Shown in pieces: positions 44,870-54,027 of a stretch of DNA of 64,000 bases. A program made the translations under genes and the position numbers. The notes under the pieces were generated by a model. The model was not told the origin of the DNA and did no database searches. It saw only the letters and a list, made by a program, of their open reading frames with translations. Source of the stretch: Virgibacillus sp. SK37 (lineage in GTDB: Bacteria; Bacillota; Bacilli; Bacillales; Amphibacillaceae); NCBI RefSeq assembly GCF_000725285.1, contig NZ_CP007161.1, positions 3,696,213 to 3,760,212 on the forward strand, read 5' to 3'. Every line of letters starts with the position of its first letter. Within the stretch, counting starts at the first letter, position 1.

Positions 44870-45668
44870 ACTGTGGATTACGCTCGTCTTTTACCTCCTG
44901 TATCAACTGACAGTAAGATTTGTCTCCTATTGTTTCACCATATTTGTCTACGATTGTTCTATGGTTAATATCATTAGCTGGCATCCTCATTAAGGTTTTA
45001 TCCTCTACTAGTATGATTCTTCTTTTATACTTCTTCTTTTGCTTGGCGAGTCTATATTTGGGAGGGATATAACTATACGATTGTATTTCCGTTAAATACC
45101 AATGCTTTATTTTAGAAAGTAACATTTTTTTCGTAAACATAATAAAACTCCATTCTACATTGTCTTCAAGCTCAATGTCAGCCTTTTTAGCTTTATTCGT
45201 ATGGTAAAAGATGAAGAACCCCTTCACCATAAAATACGCTTCACTTAAAGCATCATCCATATAATGAGTAAAGCCCCCATTGTATATATCATGTTCATTT
45301 TGCATTATGGCATTATGGACACAATATTGCACAGCAATGTTTGCAAATATGGCATCATACTCAACATCTTTCTTATCTTTTGAGAATGGACCTGAATTAA
45401 ATACTTTCGCTAGAGCAATCATTTCTGATTGTGAGATTTCTCTTGCCGCCCTTTGCACTCCAAAGTCTAGTAGTACTTTATCAAGCTTTACTTTTACTAG
45501 TTGTTGTTGTAGAAAGAGTAATTTATTTTTTGGAGTTGCATCTTGTAAGCTTAATGGTCCATTCTTTGATACTTTTAGATGAATACTCAACAACTGCTTA
45601 ATAAAGTTTGTTAATTCCTTCATAAACAAATCAATTACTTCATCAAAATTTTCATCTTTTGTTCCCAT
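44850..45668 (-). CDS. Unknown protein, probably sigma-like and frameshifted near its end
   Basis: From ATG 45668 (CGGAGG 9 nt upstream) the 272-residue product is mostly helical and not recognised. Near codon 260 (GTAAAAGACG, about 44890) a +1 shift would join the frame to the downstream HTH frame ending at 44720, giving a protein of about 315 residues with a sigma-region-4-like end. As it stands the protein ends ...QYAIYGW. Alternatives are a true frameshift mutation, programmed frameshifting, or an error in the sequence. Confidence 0.5.
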   Translation of the reverse strand: MGTKDENFDEVIDLFMKELTNFIKQLLSIHLKVSKNGPLSLQDATPKNKLLFLQQQLVKVKLDKVLLDFGVQRAAREISQSEMIALAKVFNSGPFSKDKKDVEYDAIFANIAVQYCVHNAIMQNEHDIYNGGFTHYMDDALSEAYFMVKGFFIFYHTNKAKKADIELEDNVEWSFIMFTKKMLLSKIKHWYLTEIQSYSYIPPKYRLAKQKKKYKRRIILVEDKTLMRMPANDINHRTIVDKYGETIGDKSYCQLIQEVKDERNPQYAIYGW

Positions 45669-45898
45669 TTCATAATACCTCCGAATCGTTTTAGTCTGAA
45701 CCACAATGTATTCCCACGAAGGCAACAATTTGATTTTATGTTGTGGTGCCTCTCAAATTCGCCTTGATATGAGTAAAATCCGATACTGTTTATTGATTCA
45801 TCTGCTCTTGAAATAATACATCAGGTTCATGTTGTTCTGGATTATAACATCATTTTGTTAATAACGGAAGTATTTTTGGTAATAATTAAACAAATTAC

Positions 45899-45927
45899 TT
45901 GCATAATATGCTTTCCTTCAGTATGAT
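45899..45927 (+). promoter_or_regulatory. Promoter of the XRE-recombinase operon
   Basis: -35 TTGCAT (45899-45904), 17-bp spacer and -10 TATGAT (45922-45927), about 30 bp before the XRE start. Confidence 0.7.
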
Positions 45928-45956
45928 AGCAATAGAAATAACAAGGAGTGAATGAA

Positions 45957-46529
45957 ATGAATAAACTAGAGCCGTACGTAATAAAACATGAAGACTTCCA
46001 TGCATTAAAGGAAATGACATCGATTGGTGAGAGAGTGCAGTGGATAAGAAAAAAAGCTAATGAAATGAATCCAGCATTATTTACTAGGTATCGTGTAGCT
46101 GAAAAAAGCAACCTTTCTCAATCTACCATTAAACGTATTGAAGAAAATGAAGTCACAAACCCGCAACGCAAAAAACTGGAGGGTATTGCAGCATATCTTC
46201 GAATTCCTGTTGAAGCATTTTTCGATGATTTTTATGTAGGTGAGACAAAAAGCTTTATAATATGTGAACCAGAAGATGAATCAATCAAAGAAATAGACTT
46301 AGAAGGCGTTTCATATGTGGTAGAACTAACTGCATTAACAAAGTCAATCATGGCAAACACCAATGAAGTTACCTTCGAGGATAAAGTTGAATTAACAGCA
46401 CTAGATTATGAGGAGTTTATCGATGATTTAACTACTCTTGTAGAAAAGGTGAAGAAAAGGAGACAAACATGGGAATTAAAAAGAAATGCTTATAATCGTT
46501 TGAAAGGAGTAAATGATGAAAATGACTAA
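45957..46529 (+). CDS. XRE-family transcriptional regulator
   Basis: The 190-residue protein has an HTH (about 20-75: IGERVQWIRKKANEMN, NLSQSTIKRIEENEVTNPQRKKLEGIAAYLRI) followed by an unassigned acidic C-terminal part. ATG 45957 has AAGGAG 8 nt upstream; the GTG at 45948 is part of that RBS region. It is the first gene of a three-gene unit with a 61-residue protein and the recombinase, so it probably times recombinase expression. Confidence 0.8.
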   Translation: MNKLEPYVIKHEDFHALKEMTSIGERVQWIRKKANEMNPALFTRYRVAEKSNLSQSTIKRIEENEVTNPQRKKLEGIAAYLRIPVEAFFDDFYVGETKSFIICEPEDESIKEIDLEGVSYVVELTALTKSIMANTNEVTFEDKVELTALDYEEFIDDLTTLVEKVKKRRQTWELKRNAYNRLKGVNDEND

Positions 46530-46698
46530 TACAGAAAGCGCCCCAAATAAAGAAAGATTAACTATTAAACAAACACAGTTTCTTAATAGATTTACAACCA
46601 TAGCAAAAGACGTGATGAATGAATACCAGCACAACACAGAAAAACAAGCAATAGTGGAAGTAGAAATACCAACTCAAGCAAAGGAGGAGCTAGAATGA
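46513..46698 (+). CDS. Small hypothetical protein, 61 residues
   Basis: It overlaps the XRE gene by 17 bp, has AAAGGAG a few nt before ATG 46513, and its stop overlaps the recombinase ATG. The charged, helical sequence (MMKMTNTESAPNKERLTIKQ and beyond) shows no motif. Tight packing between regulator and recombinase suggests an accessory such as a recombination directionality factor; that is only inference. Confidence 0.6.
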   Translation: MMKMTNTESAPNKERLTIKQTQFLNRFTTIAKDVMNEYQHNTEKQAIVEVEIPTQAKEELE

Positions 46699-48467
46699 AA
46701 ACAATGAATGCCGTTATTTATGCACGTGTTAGTACAGAAGACCAAGCTAGAGAAGGCTATAGTATTGCAGCTCAAAAAGAGTTGTTAGTAGAATATGCAG
46801 AAAGACATGGACTCACAATTATAGATGAATATATTGACGAAGGGAAAAGTGGAAAAAGTATAGATGGGCGCCCTCAAATGACTCGTCTGCTAGAAGATGC
46901 TAGTCAAAACAAATTTGATGCTGTTATGACCTATAAATTAGACCGTATTGCGAGAAGAGTTAGTGATGCATCTGTTATAGTCGAAACTTTAGGAACTCAC
47001 AATGTACAGTTGATTAGTTTATCAGAGGGTATTGATACAACAACAATACATGGAAAGTTAATTTACAATATTTTAAGTGCTATTGCAGAAAACGAACGTG
47101 AGCAGATAGCTGGCCGTGTGAAAATGGGTATGACTCAGAGAGCAAAAGAAGGCAAATGGAATGGTGGTCTATGTCTTGGTTACGATTCCAAAGAAAAGCA
47201 ACTTTTTGTAAACCATGATGAAGCAAAAATAGTAAGAGAGATATTCGAACTTGCCGACCGAGGATACGGGTACAAAAAAATAGCTGGAATCGTAAACCGT
47301 AAAGGGTATAAAACGAAACGAGGCAGGGAATTTTCCATTGCTACATTAAAAGGGATATTAGATAATCCTGTTTATATTGGAAAAGTCCGATTTAATCAAC
47401 ATGAGAATTGGGCGGAAAAAAGACGGAAAGGAAAAAATAAAGACCCTATCATTGTTGATGGTAAACACGAACCAATTATCGATACAGATTTATGGGAACG
47501 TGTGCAAATAAAAAGACAAGAACGCTCATTTAAAGCCGTGCAGTCCAATAACCCTTATTTTCTATCTAAACTTATACGTTGTCCTCAATGTGGCGCTGGT
47601 ATGGTAGCTGGAACATCTAATGGAAAAACCAAAAAATACCGATATTACAAGTGTGGCAACTTCCATAACAAAGGTGCATCTGTATGTTCCTCCAATAGTA
47701 TTAATGCTGACCTGGCAGAGGCACAAGTACTTGAGGAAATTAAACGTATAGTCACAGATTCTAACTTCATACAACAATTGGTCCAAAAAATGAATCAAGA
47801 AAGAAAAAATGCCTTTGAACCACTAATAGCTCAGAAGGAATATATTGAATCAAAAATAAAGGAATATGAGAAAAAGATTAATAATGCAATAGAGGAGCTA
47901 ATGGATGACACAGATTTAAAGCCGCTTATTACAGAGAAAATAAAAGAACACCAACAAGTAATCGCAGCCAATCAAATAAAATTAGAAAGAATCGAGGAAG
48001 AGCTTGCAAACATCAATACAAAACCAATTGATTTAATGGCGCTTCATCATTTTATTAAAAATATCGATGAAATACTGGAAAAAGTAAGTGGTGAAGAAAA
48101 GAAAGAGCTATTACGTATGATTGTGGAACAGATTGAGATTACGCCGTCGGCTGAGAAAAGGAGCCACAGTAGACAGAAGGGACGGGAGGTTACTAACATT
48201 AAGTTATTCTTTGACTTTACTCCAGAAGCAGTAAAAAAAAAGTCAAAAAGTCTGCTCCTAAAGATGGCGAGCTATGCTCATGATAAGAATGTTGATTTGG
48301 CGCCCTTGAATAAAGTGAATCCTACAGAAAAAGAGCTGAGGGACACATTGAAGTCCCTCTCAGTTTTACCCTCACTTATGGTACGGTTCACCGTAATGAA
48401 TCTAAATGAGGTTTTTAAAATTTATTCTCCCCATTTATATATGCTTCCAACAAACCATATCCAGTGA
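46695..48467 (+). CDS. Large serine recombinase (element integrase)
   Basis: The 590-residue protein has the resolvase catalytic domain (catalytic Ser in YARVSTEDQ, then YKLDRIARR), a recombinase domain, a zinc ribbon (RCPQCGAGM ... YRYYKCGNFHNKGASVC) and a coiled-coil before the C-terminus. It should cut attP and attB with a 2-nt overlap. The ORF continues through attR; in the circular form the frame would instead end MVRFSVTLVRVK (573 residues), so its last 25 or so codons are host-derived. ATGA overlap with the previous gene gives coupling. Confidence 0.92.
   Translation: MKTMNAVIYARVSTEDQAREGYSIAAQKELLVEYAERHGLTIIDEYIDEGKSGKSIDGRPQMTRLLEDASQNKFDAVMTYKLDRIARRVSDASVIVETLGTHNVQLISLSEGIDTTTIHGKLIYNILSAIAENEREQIAGRVKMGMTQRAKEGKWNGGLCLGYDSKEKQLFVNHDEAKIVREIFELADRGYGYKKIAGIVNRKGYKTKRGREFSIATLKGILDNPVYIGKVRFNQHENWAEKRRKGKNKDPIIVDGKHEPIIDTDLWERVQIKRQERSFKAVQSNNPYFLSKLIRCPQCGAGMVAGTSNGKTKKYRYYKCGNFHNKGASVCSSNSINADLAEAQVLEEIKRIVTDSNFIQQLVQKMNQERKNAFEPLIAQKEYIESKIKEYEKKINNAIEELMDDTDLKPLITEKIKEHQQVIAANQIKLERIEEELANINTKPIDLMALHHFIKNIDEILEKVSGEEKKELLRMIVEQIEITPSAEKRSHSRQKGREVTNIKLFFDFTPEAVKKKSKSLLLKMASYAHDKNVDLAPLNKVNPTEKELRDTLKSLSVLPSLMVRFTVMNLNEVFKIYSPHLYMLPTNHIQ
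48382..48396 (+). other. attR core of the integrated element
   Basis: TACGGTTCACCGTAA inside the last codons of the recombinase. ACGGT-TC-ACCGT is a perfect palindrome around the proposed crossover TC (48388-48389). To its left, TTTTACCCT (48365-48373) is the P arm. Confidence 0.72.
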
Positions 48468-50037
48468 ACATCGATTGACCATTCAAATCTTCAACTAAGT
48501 GCTTTAAAGCCTCTATAAACTTTTCTTTATCTCCTGCGCAGATTTCTAGTACATCCCAGCTTTCATTTGAATAACCCTCTAATAAAAATTGAATTAGGTG
48601 GCTTCTATCATCCTTAAATCCAAATCTCCCACTAAAGTAACCCCTATTATCTAAATAACGGCTCTTGATACTCCGTAGGAATTCGAAAATATCGTAATAA
48701 ATTTCATATTCCTGGTCATCGAACACCAACTGACCTTCTAGAAATATCTCTTTCATGAAAGGATAAAGTAAAACTTCTTCTGTAGGTAAAAAGAATCTAC
48801 GCTCTGGTTTAATATAATCCAATAAACCGTGAAGACCCCTGCTTGGAGAAGTAAAACTTAAAAAATCTAGTTTACTTTTAAATTTATCCCTAACCCTAGG
48901 TGATTTAAATACTTTATCCAATAATTTATAATTTCCAGTTTTCACCGAGGAGATTCCTATACTGTACAAAGCTATTTGCAAAGGAACTTGTTGTAAATTC
49001 AATAACAACACAGTACCACTATGCTGGTTTATCGATGTTAATCTTTCAAGTGTTTCAATAAGTAATTGCTCTTGTTCAGTTGTTTTTGCATAATAAGAAA
49101 GTACGGAAAGTAAAATAGCTAGTTGCTTTGACCTTTCTTTAATTTCCTCTACCTTTTGGTATAGGTATTCTGTTGAAACTTCTGCATTAGTATTAACTTT
49201 ATTAATATATTCTGTTATTTTTACTGTTTCATCAGTAATTATTTCCCTTATTTTAATTTCATCATTATTGGCTATATAGCGTTTTAATCGTTTTAATTTT
49301 ACTTGAACGTTATCGAGATTCACTTTCTTTACTTGGGAGATGCTATTTACATTTTCATTTAATTCTCTAAAGAAGTGGTCTGCACCCGAACTATCAATTA
49401 TGACGGAAGCATCTCTAAAATTTATTAACTCTTGAGCCTTCTCACCAACCTCTTTTGAAAATGAATGCCAATACCAAGAATATCTCCGTCCTTTTACACT
49501 TTTGATTGTATCTCTTAAGGCTGTATCCCATTCAGCAGACCACCCCGATATTATCAATCCGTACTCATCAAATATTTTTTTAAGAATGTCAGTTAAAGAA
49601 TCTGAATAACTCTCCAATTCATCTGTAATATTCTTAAATCTCGTATCTCTATAATCACCATGAATTTTTAAAACCGTACAATCAGCATGTGCTAAAGGCT
49701 TCATTCCTTCTATGTCTGAATCATGGTAAAGTGTTTGGTACTGTACATTCAATTCATCTAATGCTTGTTCAATTAATCGGTCAAAGTTTGTGGTAACAAT
49801 TACTTTTATATAACCCTGTTTTACTAATTCCGCTATTGCTTTATGTGCGTCCGTTGGCAATTTTCTACCTTCCTCAAGTTCTTCTTCAGTAGGCTCAAAA
49901 AACTCTTTTAATAATCCATTCCGCTCAGAAGAAGTCTTTGCTAACATGCCTATTACCTCGTCATATAATGGCTCTTTACCAAAATTCTCTTTATACCACT
50001 TAATTTCATCTTGTTCTTCCACTCCATTTAATAACAT
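48415..50037 (-). pseudogene. SIR2-like domain protein, truncated at the N-terminus
   Basis: The 540 codons contain the SIR2 NAD-site motifs VTTNFD (N84) and KIHGD (H126), then ISGWSAEWD, plus a long helical C-terminus, as in antiphage SIR2 NADases. The usual first strand and GAG motif are missing. The frame continues open upstream of the ATG as APESRR up to the edge of an IS1182-type end (50055-50071), where a stop appears. So an insertion or deletion at the IS end removed the start. AGGAG lies before ATG 50037, so a shortened protein could still be made. It overlaps the recombinase 3' end by 53 bp, convergently. Confidence 0.65.
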
Positions 50038-50054
50038 GATTCTCCTGGATTCAG

Positions 50055-50071
50055 GTGCCTGTCACTTCCCG
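50055..50071 (-). mobile_element. IS1182-type terminal sequence
   Basis: GTGCCTGTCACTTCCCG is identical over 17 bp to the end at 59924-59940. The following TTTTGTAATATTTTGTCGTAGAATAAT (split here: TTTTGTAATATT, TTGTCGTAGAATAAT) may be IS leader DNA. It marks the break in the SIR2 gene. Confidence 0.6.
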
Positions 50072-50325
50072 CATTTTGTAATATTTTGTCGTAGAATAAT
50101 TATTGAAATCTCTTACTTAACTCAACAGACATTTAACCATTAATCCCTCTTTATTCTACCATATATTCAGGATGTTTTTGGTAATATTTAGGTAGCATCA
50201 TGTCCCAATAACAATACACTATTCCTCACATAAGCAGTTAGCCTACTAGAAAATTCCTATTAATCACTAAGCTCAACCATCCCCCTCATTATGTTATAAT
50301 ATATATAATTTTCTAATAACGAGGG

Positions 50326-52251
50326 ATGAAAATGAATTCTCGATGGATAAAGATTATACAATATCTTATTAAAGTTGATACGGATGTAACAAGCAGTGAA
50401 CTTGCTACGGCATTAAACGTGAGTTCTAAGACCATCCGAAATGATATAAAAGAGATTAACCGTAGTTTAGAAACGGAAAATTTATGTATTACTTCCATCC
50501 GCGGGAAGGGCTTTTCACTTAAGCAAGATAAACGTCATTTCATAGACCTCTTAGGAAAGTGGAATAAGATAGGAAGTAACTTCCCCATAGAACCGGAATC
50601 CAGAATTAAATTTATACTGGAAACTCTATTAATGAATTCATCCTATGTTAAGTTAGATGATTTATCCGATATGCTGTTTATTAGTCGATCTACATTGCAA
50701 ACTGACTTGAAGGAAGTACGAGGCATCCTTAATAGCTATAATTTGCAACTGGAACACAAACCAAATTACGGAGTGATAGTAAAAGGGGATGAAAAACAAA
50801 TTCGCTTTTGTATCTCTGCCTATCTTTTGCGTGAGAAATTAGATGGAAAAAAGTACGATGTAGCTCAATTGGGTAACTTTTCTTCTGAGGAAACGAATTT
50901 AATTTATACTCATCTAGTAAATAATTTGCGGAAGCATCATAAAGTGGTTGCAGATGTTTGTTTACAAAATCTATTTACTCATATTGTTCTAGCATGCAGA
51001 AGAATTAAAGAGAGTAATATGTTTGATATAAACAGCGAAGACTATCTTGAACTGAGAGACACAAAAGAATATGAAGTTGGACGGAAAATTCTAACAGATA
51101 TCGAGAGAGACATAAATATAGTCTTCCCGGAAAAGGAAATTGCATATTTAGCTTTACATTTAAAGGGAACGAAACTATCGAATAACTTAGATGGCACTCG
51201 AGCTGATTTAGATAAAATAATGGACACGAAAATAGTAGAATTAGCTCAAAGCATGATTCAGCGTATAGAAGAGGAATGTTCTTTACTTTTAGCTGGAGAT
51301 AATAAATTATTATTTAACTTATGCTTACATTTACAACCGGCAATTAATCGATACAAACAAGACATGAATATTTATAATCCGATGCTGGAGGAAATTAAAA
51401 CATCCTATCCACTTTCTTTTGAAGCTGCTTTGATTGGTTCTAAAGTACTTGCTGAGGTACTGGAGGTTCAACTAAATGAGGATGAAATTGGTTTTTTGGC
51501 TCTACATATCGAAGCTGCACAAGAACGGTTAAAAACGAGAAATGTTCGCAAAAAGCGTTGCCTAATTGTGTGTGCATCAGGAATGGGTAGTGCCGAACTT
51601 CTTTCTTATAAACTTACCAATCAATTTAGTGATCAATTAGAAATCATTGGCACTACGGAACTATATAACTTGGAGAATACGATACCCAGTGACCTAGATT
51701 TTATAATTACTACCGTACCAATTGATATGCAAACTAGTATTCCTCTCATCTATGTGAGCACCATTCTTGGAGAAACGAATATTAAACAAATTGAAACCGC
51801 TATAGATGGAAAAAAGAAAAAGGATAGATGGTATTTGGAACAAGAGCATACCTTTATAAATTATGATCTTAGTTCACCAAAGGAGGTTATTACATTCCTT
51901 GGGAATCATCTGTTGGAAAGAGGGCTCGTAGGAGAAGATTACATTGATTCTGTCCTGGAGAGAGAAAGTTACGCTCCCACTAGCTTTGGTAACTTAGTAG
52001 CTATACCCCATCCCATTGAGCAAAAAACCGATAAAACCTTTTGGTGTTTGATGACATTGAAAAAACCAATTGGTTGGGGTGATAAACCTGTTCAAGTCGT
52101 CTTTTTACTAAACGTAAATAAAAGTAAAAAAGAAGATTTGAAGCCTATGTTCCACTCTCTGGTAAGATTGGTTGATAATAGATCAACAGTACATCAGTTG
52201 CTTGATTGCAACACATACCACGAGGTGTGTAAGGTAGTACAGCAACTTTAA
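50326..52251 (+). CDS. PRD-containing PTS transcriptional regulator (BglG/LicR type)
   Basis: The 641-residue protein has two N-terminal HTH domains (about 5-150), two PRDs (about 170-390), an IIB-like domain with C416 (CLIVCASGMG) and a C-terminal IIA domain with H562 (LVAIPHPIEQ). Such activators are switched by phosphoryl transfer from the cognate PTS and HPr. It stands before the sugar operon it presumably activates, with its own terminator and thus its own transcript. ATG start with GAGGG upstream. Confidence 0.92.
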   Translation: MKMNSRWIKIIQYLIKVDTDVTSSELATALNVSSKTIRNDIKEINRSLETENLCITSIRGKGFSLKQDKRHFIDLLGKWNKIGSNFPIEPESRIKFILETLLMNSSYVKLDDLSDMLFISRSTLQTDLKEVRGILNSYNLQLEHKPNYGVIVKGDEKQIRFCISAYLLREKLDGKKYDVAQLGNFSSEETNLIYTHLVNNLRKHHKVVADVCLQNLFTHIVLACRRIKESNMFDINSEDYLELRDTKEYEVGRKILTDIERDINIVFPEKEIAYLALHLKGTKLSNNLDGTRADLDKIMDTKIVELAQSMIQRIEEECSLLLAGDNKLLFNLCLHLQPAINRYKQDMNIYNPMLEEIKTSYPLSFEAALIGSKVLAEVLEVQLNEDEIGFLALHIEAAQERLKTRNVRKKRCLIVCASGMGSAELLSYKLTNQFSDQLEIIGTTELYNLENTIPSDLDFIITTVPIDMQTSIPLIYVSTILGETNIKQIETAIDGKKKKDRWYLEQEHTFINYDLSSPKEVITFLGNHLLERGLVGEDYIDSVLERESYAPTSFGNLVAIPHPIEQKTDKTFWCLMTLKKPIGWGDKPVQVVFLLNVNKSKKEDLKPMFHSLVRLVDNRSTVHQLLDCNTYHEVCKVVQQL

Positions 52252-52280
52252 AAGCAAAGGGAAACTCCTTTGCTTTTTTT
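52252..52280 (+). terminator. Terminator of the PRD regulator gene
   Basis: AAGCAAAGG pairs with CCTTTGCTT, followed by a T-run. Confidence 0.88.
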
Positions 52281-52318
52281 ATTTATTTAATTTCCTTTGC
52301 CAACGGAAAAATACTGCC

Positions 52319-52347
52319 TTTTAATGAATGCGCTTACACAATACTAT
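52319..52347 (+). promoter_or_regulatory. Promoter of the PTS operon with a cre site
   Basis: TGAATGCGCTTACA (52325-52338) matches the CcpA cre consensus TGWAANCGNTNWCA at all but one position. It lies between a very weak -35 (52319-52324, TTTTAA) and -10 TACTAT (52342-52347), as expected for an activator-dependent, glucose-repressed promoter. Confidence 0.6.
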
Positions 52348-52389
52348 AGGTATATAGCAATAAATCTATTTTAAAGGAGGGTGAGTGTC

Positions 52390-53679
52390 ATTAAGCTTAC
52401 CGTTGTGGGAGGAGGATCTTCCTATACACCAGAATTAATTGAAGGCATTTTGAAGAATCAAGACATCCTAAACGTTTCTGAAATTTGGTTGGTTGATGTT
52501 AAAGAAGGTGAAGAAAAGCTTGCTATTATTGAAAAACTTGCAAATAGAATGGTTAAAGAAAGTCACACTTCAATTAAAATAGTCGCAACCTTAAATCGAA
52601 GGGTGGCCATTAAAGACGCGTCCTATGTTATTACTCAAATCAGGGTAGGCCAATTGAAAATGAGAAAATATGATGAATATATTTCTATTAAACATGGCGT
52701 TATTGGACAAGAAACTACTGGCGCTGGCGGTTTTATGAAGGCACTAAGAACCATACCAGTCATCCTTGATATTTGTAAAGACATAGAAGAACTTGCGCCA
52801 GATGCATGGCTACTAAACTTTACAAACCCTGCAGGTATTATAACGGAAGCCGTTCTAAAACACAGTTCAGTAAAGGTGATCGGCTTATGCAATAATCCTA
52901 TAAATTTCTATAAAAAATTTGCAGACATCTATCATGTGCCAATAGAAGAAGTTAGCATCAATATCACTGGAATTAATCATTTGATATGGATCACTGGTCT
53001 TTTTATAAATGGCGAGTCAAAAATAGATGATATCCTTACAGGAAAATCACAGAGTTACGAGGCTAAAAATATCCCTGATTTTGGTTGGGATGTTGACTTC
53101 TTGCAATCATTAGGGGCCATACCTTGTGGCTATCATAAATATTACTATCAGACAGATAAAATTTTGAAAGAACAGCTTGAACAATATAGAGAAAATAAAA
53201 CAAGAGCAGATCAGGTACAAGAAATAGAAAAAGGGCTATTTGAGTTATTTAAAAATCCTGATTTAACTCAGAAACCAAAGGAACTTGATCAGCGGGGTGG
53301 CGCATTTTATTCAGAAGCTGCTATAAATTTGATCTGCTCTCTCCATCTCAATACTGGCAATATACACACCCTTAATGTACAAAATAACGGAACAATAGCT
53401 TGTTTGCCGGATAACGTAAGTATTGAAGTGAATTGTGTTGTAGAAAAGCACCAGGTTACACCAATGTTGGTAGGAGATGTTAGTCCCCAAATTAGAGGAT
53501 TGCTTCAGCATGTTAAAGCATATGAAGAATTAACGATAGAGGCTGCTGTGAAGGGGAGCTGGAACCTTGCATTTCAAGCCTTAGCCATGCATCCACTATT
53601 ACCATCTACTGATGTAGCTAAAAAAGTTCTTAATGAAATGCTCGAGGTTAATGAGCATTATTTACCCGCATTTCATTAA
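52390..53679 (+). CDS. GH4 6-phospho-beta-glycosidase (ChbF/LicH type)
   Basis: The enzyme (about 429 residues) belongs to NAD+/Mn2+-dependent glycoside hydrolase family 4: KLTVVGGGSSYTPELIEG at the start, NFTNPAG, the metal cysteine in GLCNNP and NHLIWITG. It hydrolyses PTS-phosphorylated beta-disaccharides (cellobiose- or chitobiose-6-P). The start is unclear: GTG 52381 directly abuts AAAGGAGG and is too close, while ATT at 52390 is at normal spacing and begins where relatives start. The following IIB, IIC, ChbG and IIA genes point to an amino-sugar disaccharide. Confidence 0.88.
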   Translation: MKLTVVGGGSSYTPELIEGILKNQDILNVSEIWLVDVKEGEEKLAIIEKLANRMVKESHTSIKIVATLNRRVAIKDASYVITQIRVGQLKMRKYDEYISIKHGVIGQETTGAGGFMKALRTIPVILDICKDIEELAPDAWLLNFTNPAGIITEAVLKHSSVKVIGLCNNPINFYKKFADIYHVPIEEVSINITGINHLIWITGLFINGESKIDDILTGKSQSYEAKNIPDFGWDVDFLQSLGAIPCGYHKYYYQTDKILKEQLEQYRENKTRADQVQEIEKGLFELFKNPDLTQKPKELDQRGGAFYSEAAINLICSLHLNTGNIHTLNVQNNGTIACLPDNVSIEVNCVVEKHQVTPMLVGDVSPQIRGLLQHVKAYEELTIEAAVKGSWNLAFQALAMHPLLPSTDVAKKVLNEMLEVNEHYLPAFH

Positions 53680-53712
53680 AATAAATTTTACTCTATAAAG
53701 GAGTTAATACAA

Positions 53713-54012
53713 ATGAAAATAACTTTACTGTGTGCATTAGGAATGAGTACTAGTTTGCTTGTGGAAAGGATGAAGGAAGCTGCTGGAAAACGAGAACTAG
53801 ACGTAGAAATTGAAGCTCATTCTGTAGATGATATTGATGAACAATTAAAGAGCGCTGATGTTGTCTTAATAGGTCCTCAGATCCGTTACAAAAAGAATGA
53901 GTTATTCAAAAAGGCTGATTCCGCAAGGGTCCCCATCGACATTATAGAAATGAGAGCCTATGGAACAACCGACGGTGAGAAAGTGTTGGATCAAGCATTG
54001 GGATTAATCTAA
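53713..54012 (+). CDS. chbB: PTS lactose/cellobiose-family IIB subunit
   Basis: The 99-residue phosphocarrier has active-site C7 in LLCALGMSTS and the Lac-family IIB fold (IGPQIRYKKNEL). It passes phosphate from IIA to the incoming disaccharide. An AAAGGAG sits before the ATG. The gene order GH4-IIB-IIC-ChbG-IIA resembles chitobiose loci, but cellobiose cannot be excluded by the IIB sequence alone. Confidence 0.9.
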   Translation: MKITLLCALGMSTSLLVERMKEAAGKRELDVEIEAHSVDDIDEQLKSADVVLIGPQIRYKKNELFKKADSARVPIDIIEMRAYGTTDGEKVLDQALGLI

Positions 54013-54027
54013 AGGAGAGGAATAACA

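Larger units (their letters stand above)
30408..48389 (+). mobile_element. Serine-recombinase integrative defence element, about 18 kb
   Basis: Bounded by attL (30402-30416) and attR (48382-48396). Joined end to end, the inner flanks give TTTTACCCT-N9-TACGG, the centre GTTCTC, and CCGTA-N10-AGGGTAAAA: a long dyad typical of serine-integrase attP. The recombinase lies at the right end facing attR. Inside are a TIR/2TM pair, a methyltransferase-like gene, a type I RM system, and a small recombination and regulation module; there are no conjugation or virion genes, so transfer would need a helper. Confidence 0.72.

Noticed and set aside
50326-52251. LevR-type sigma-54 activator
   Set aside because: No AAA+ domain with GAFTGA motif; the order HTH-PRD-PRD-IIB-IIA fits the BglG/LicR type.
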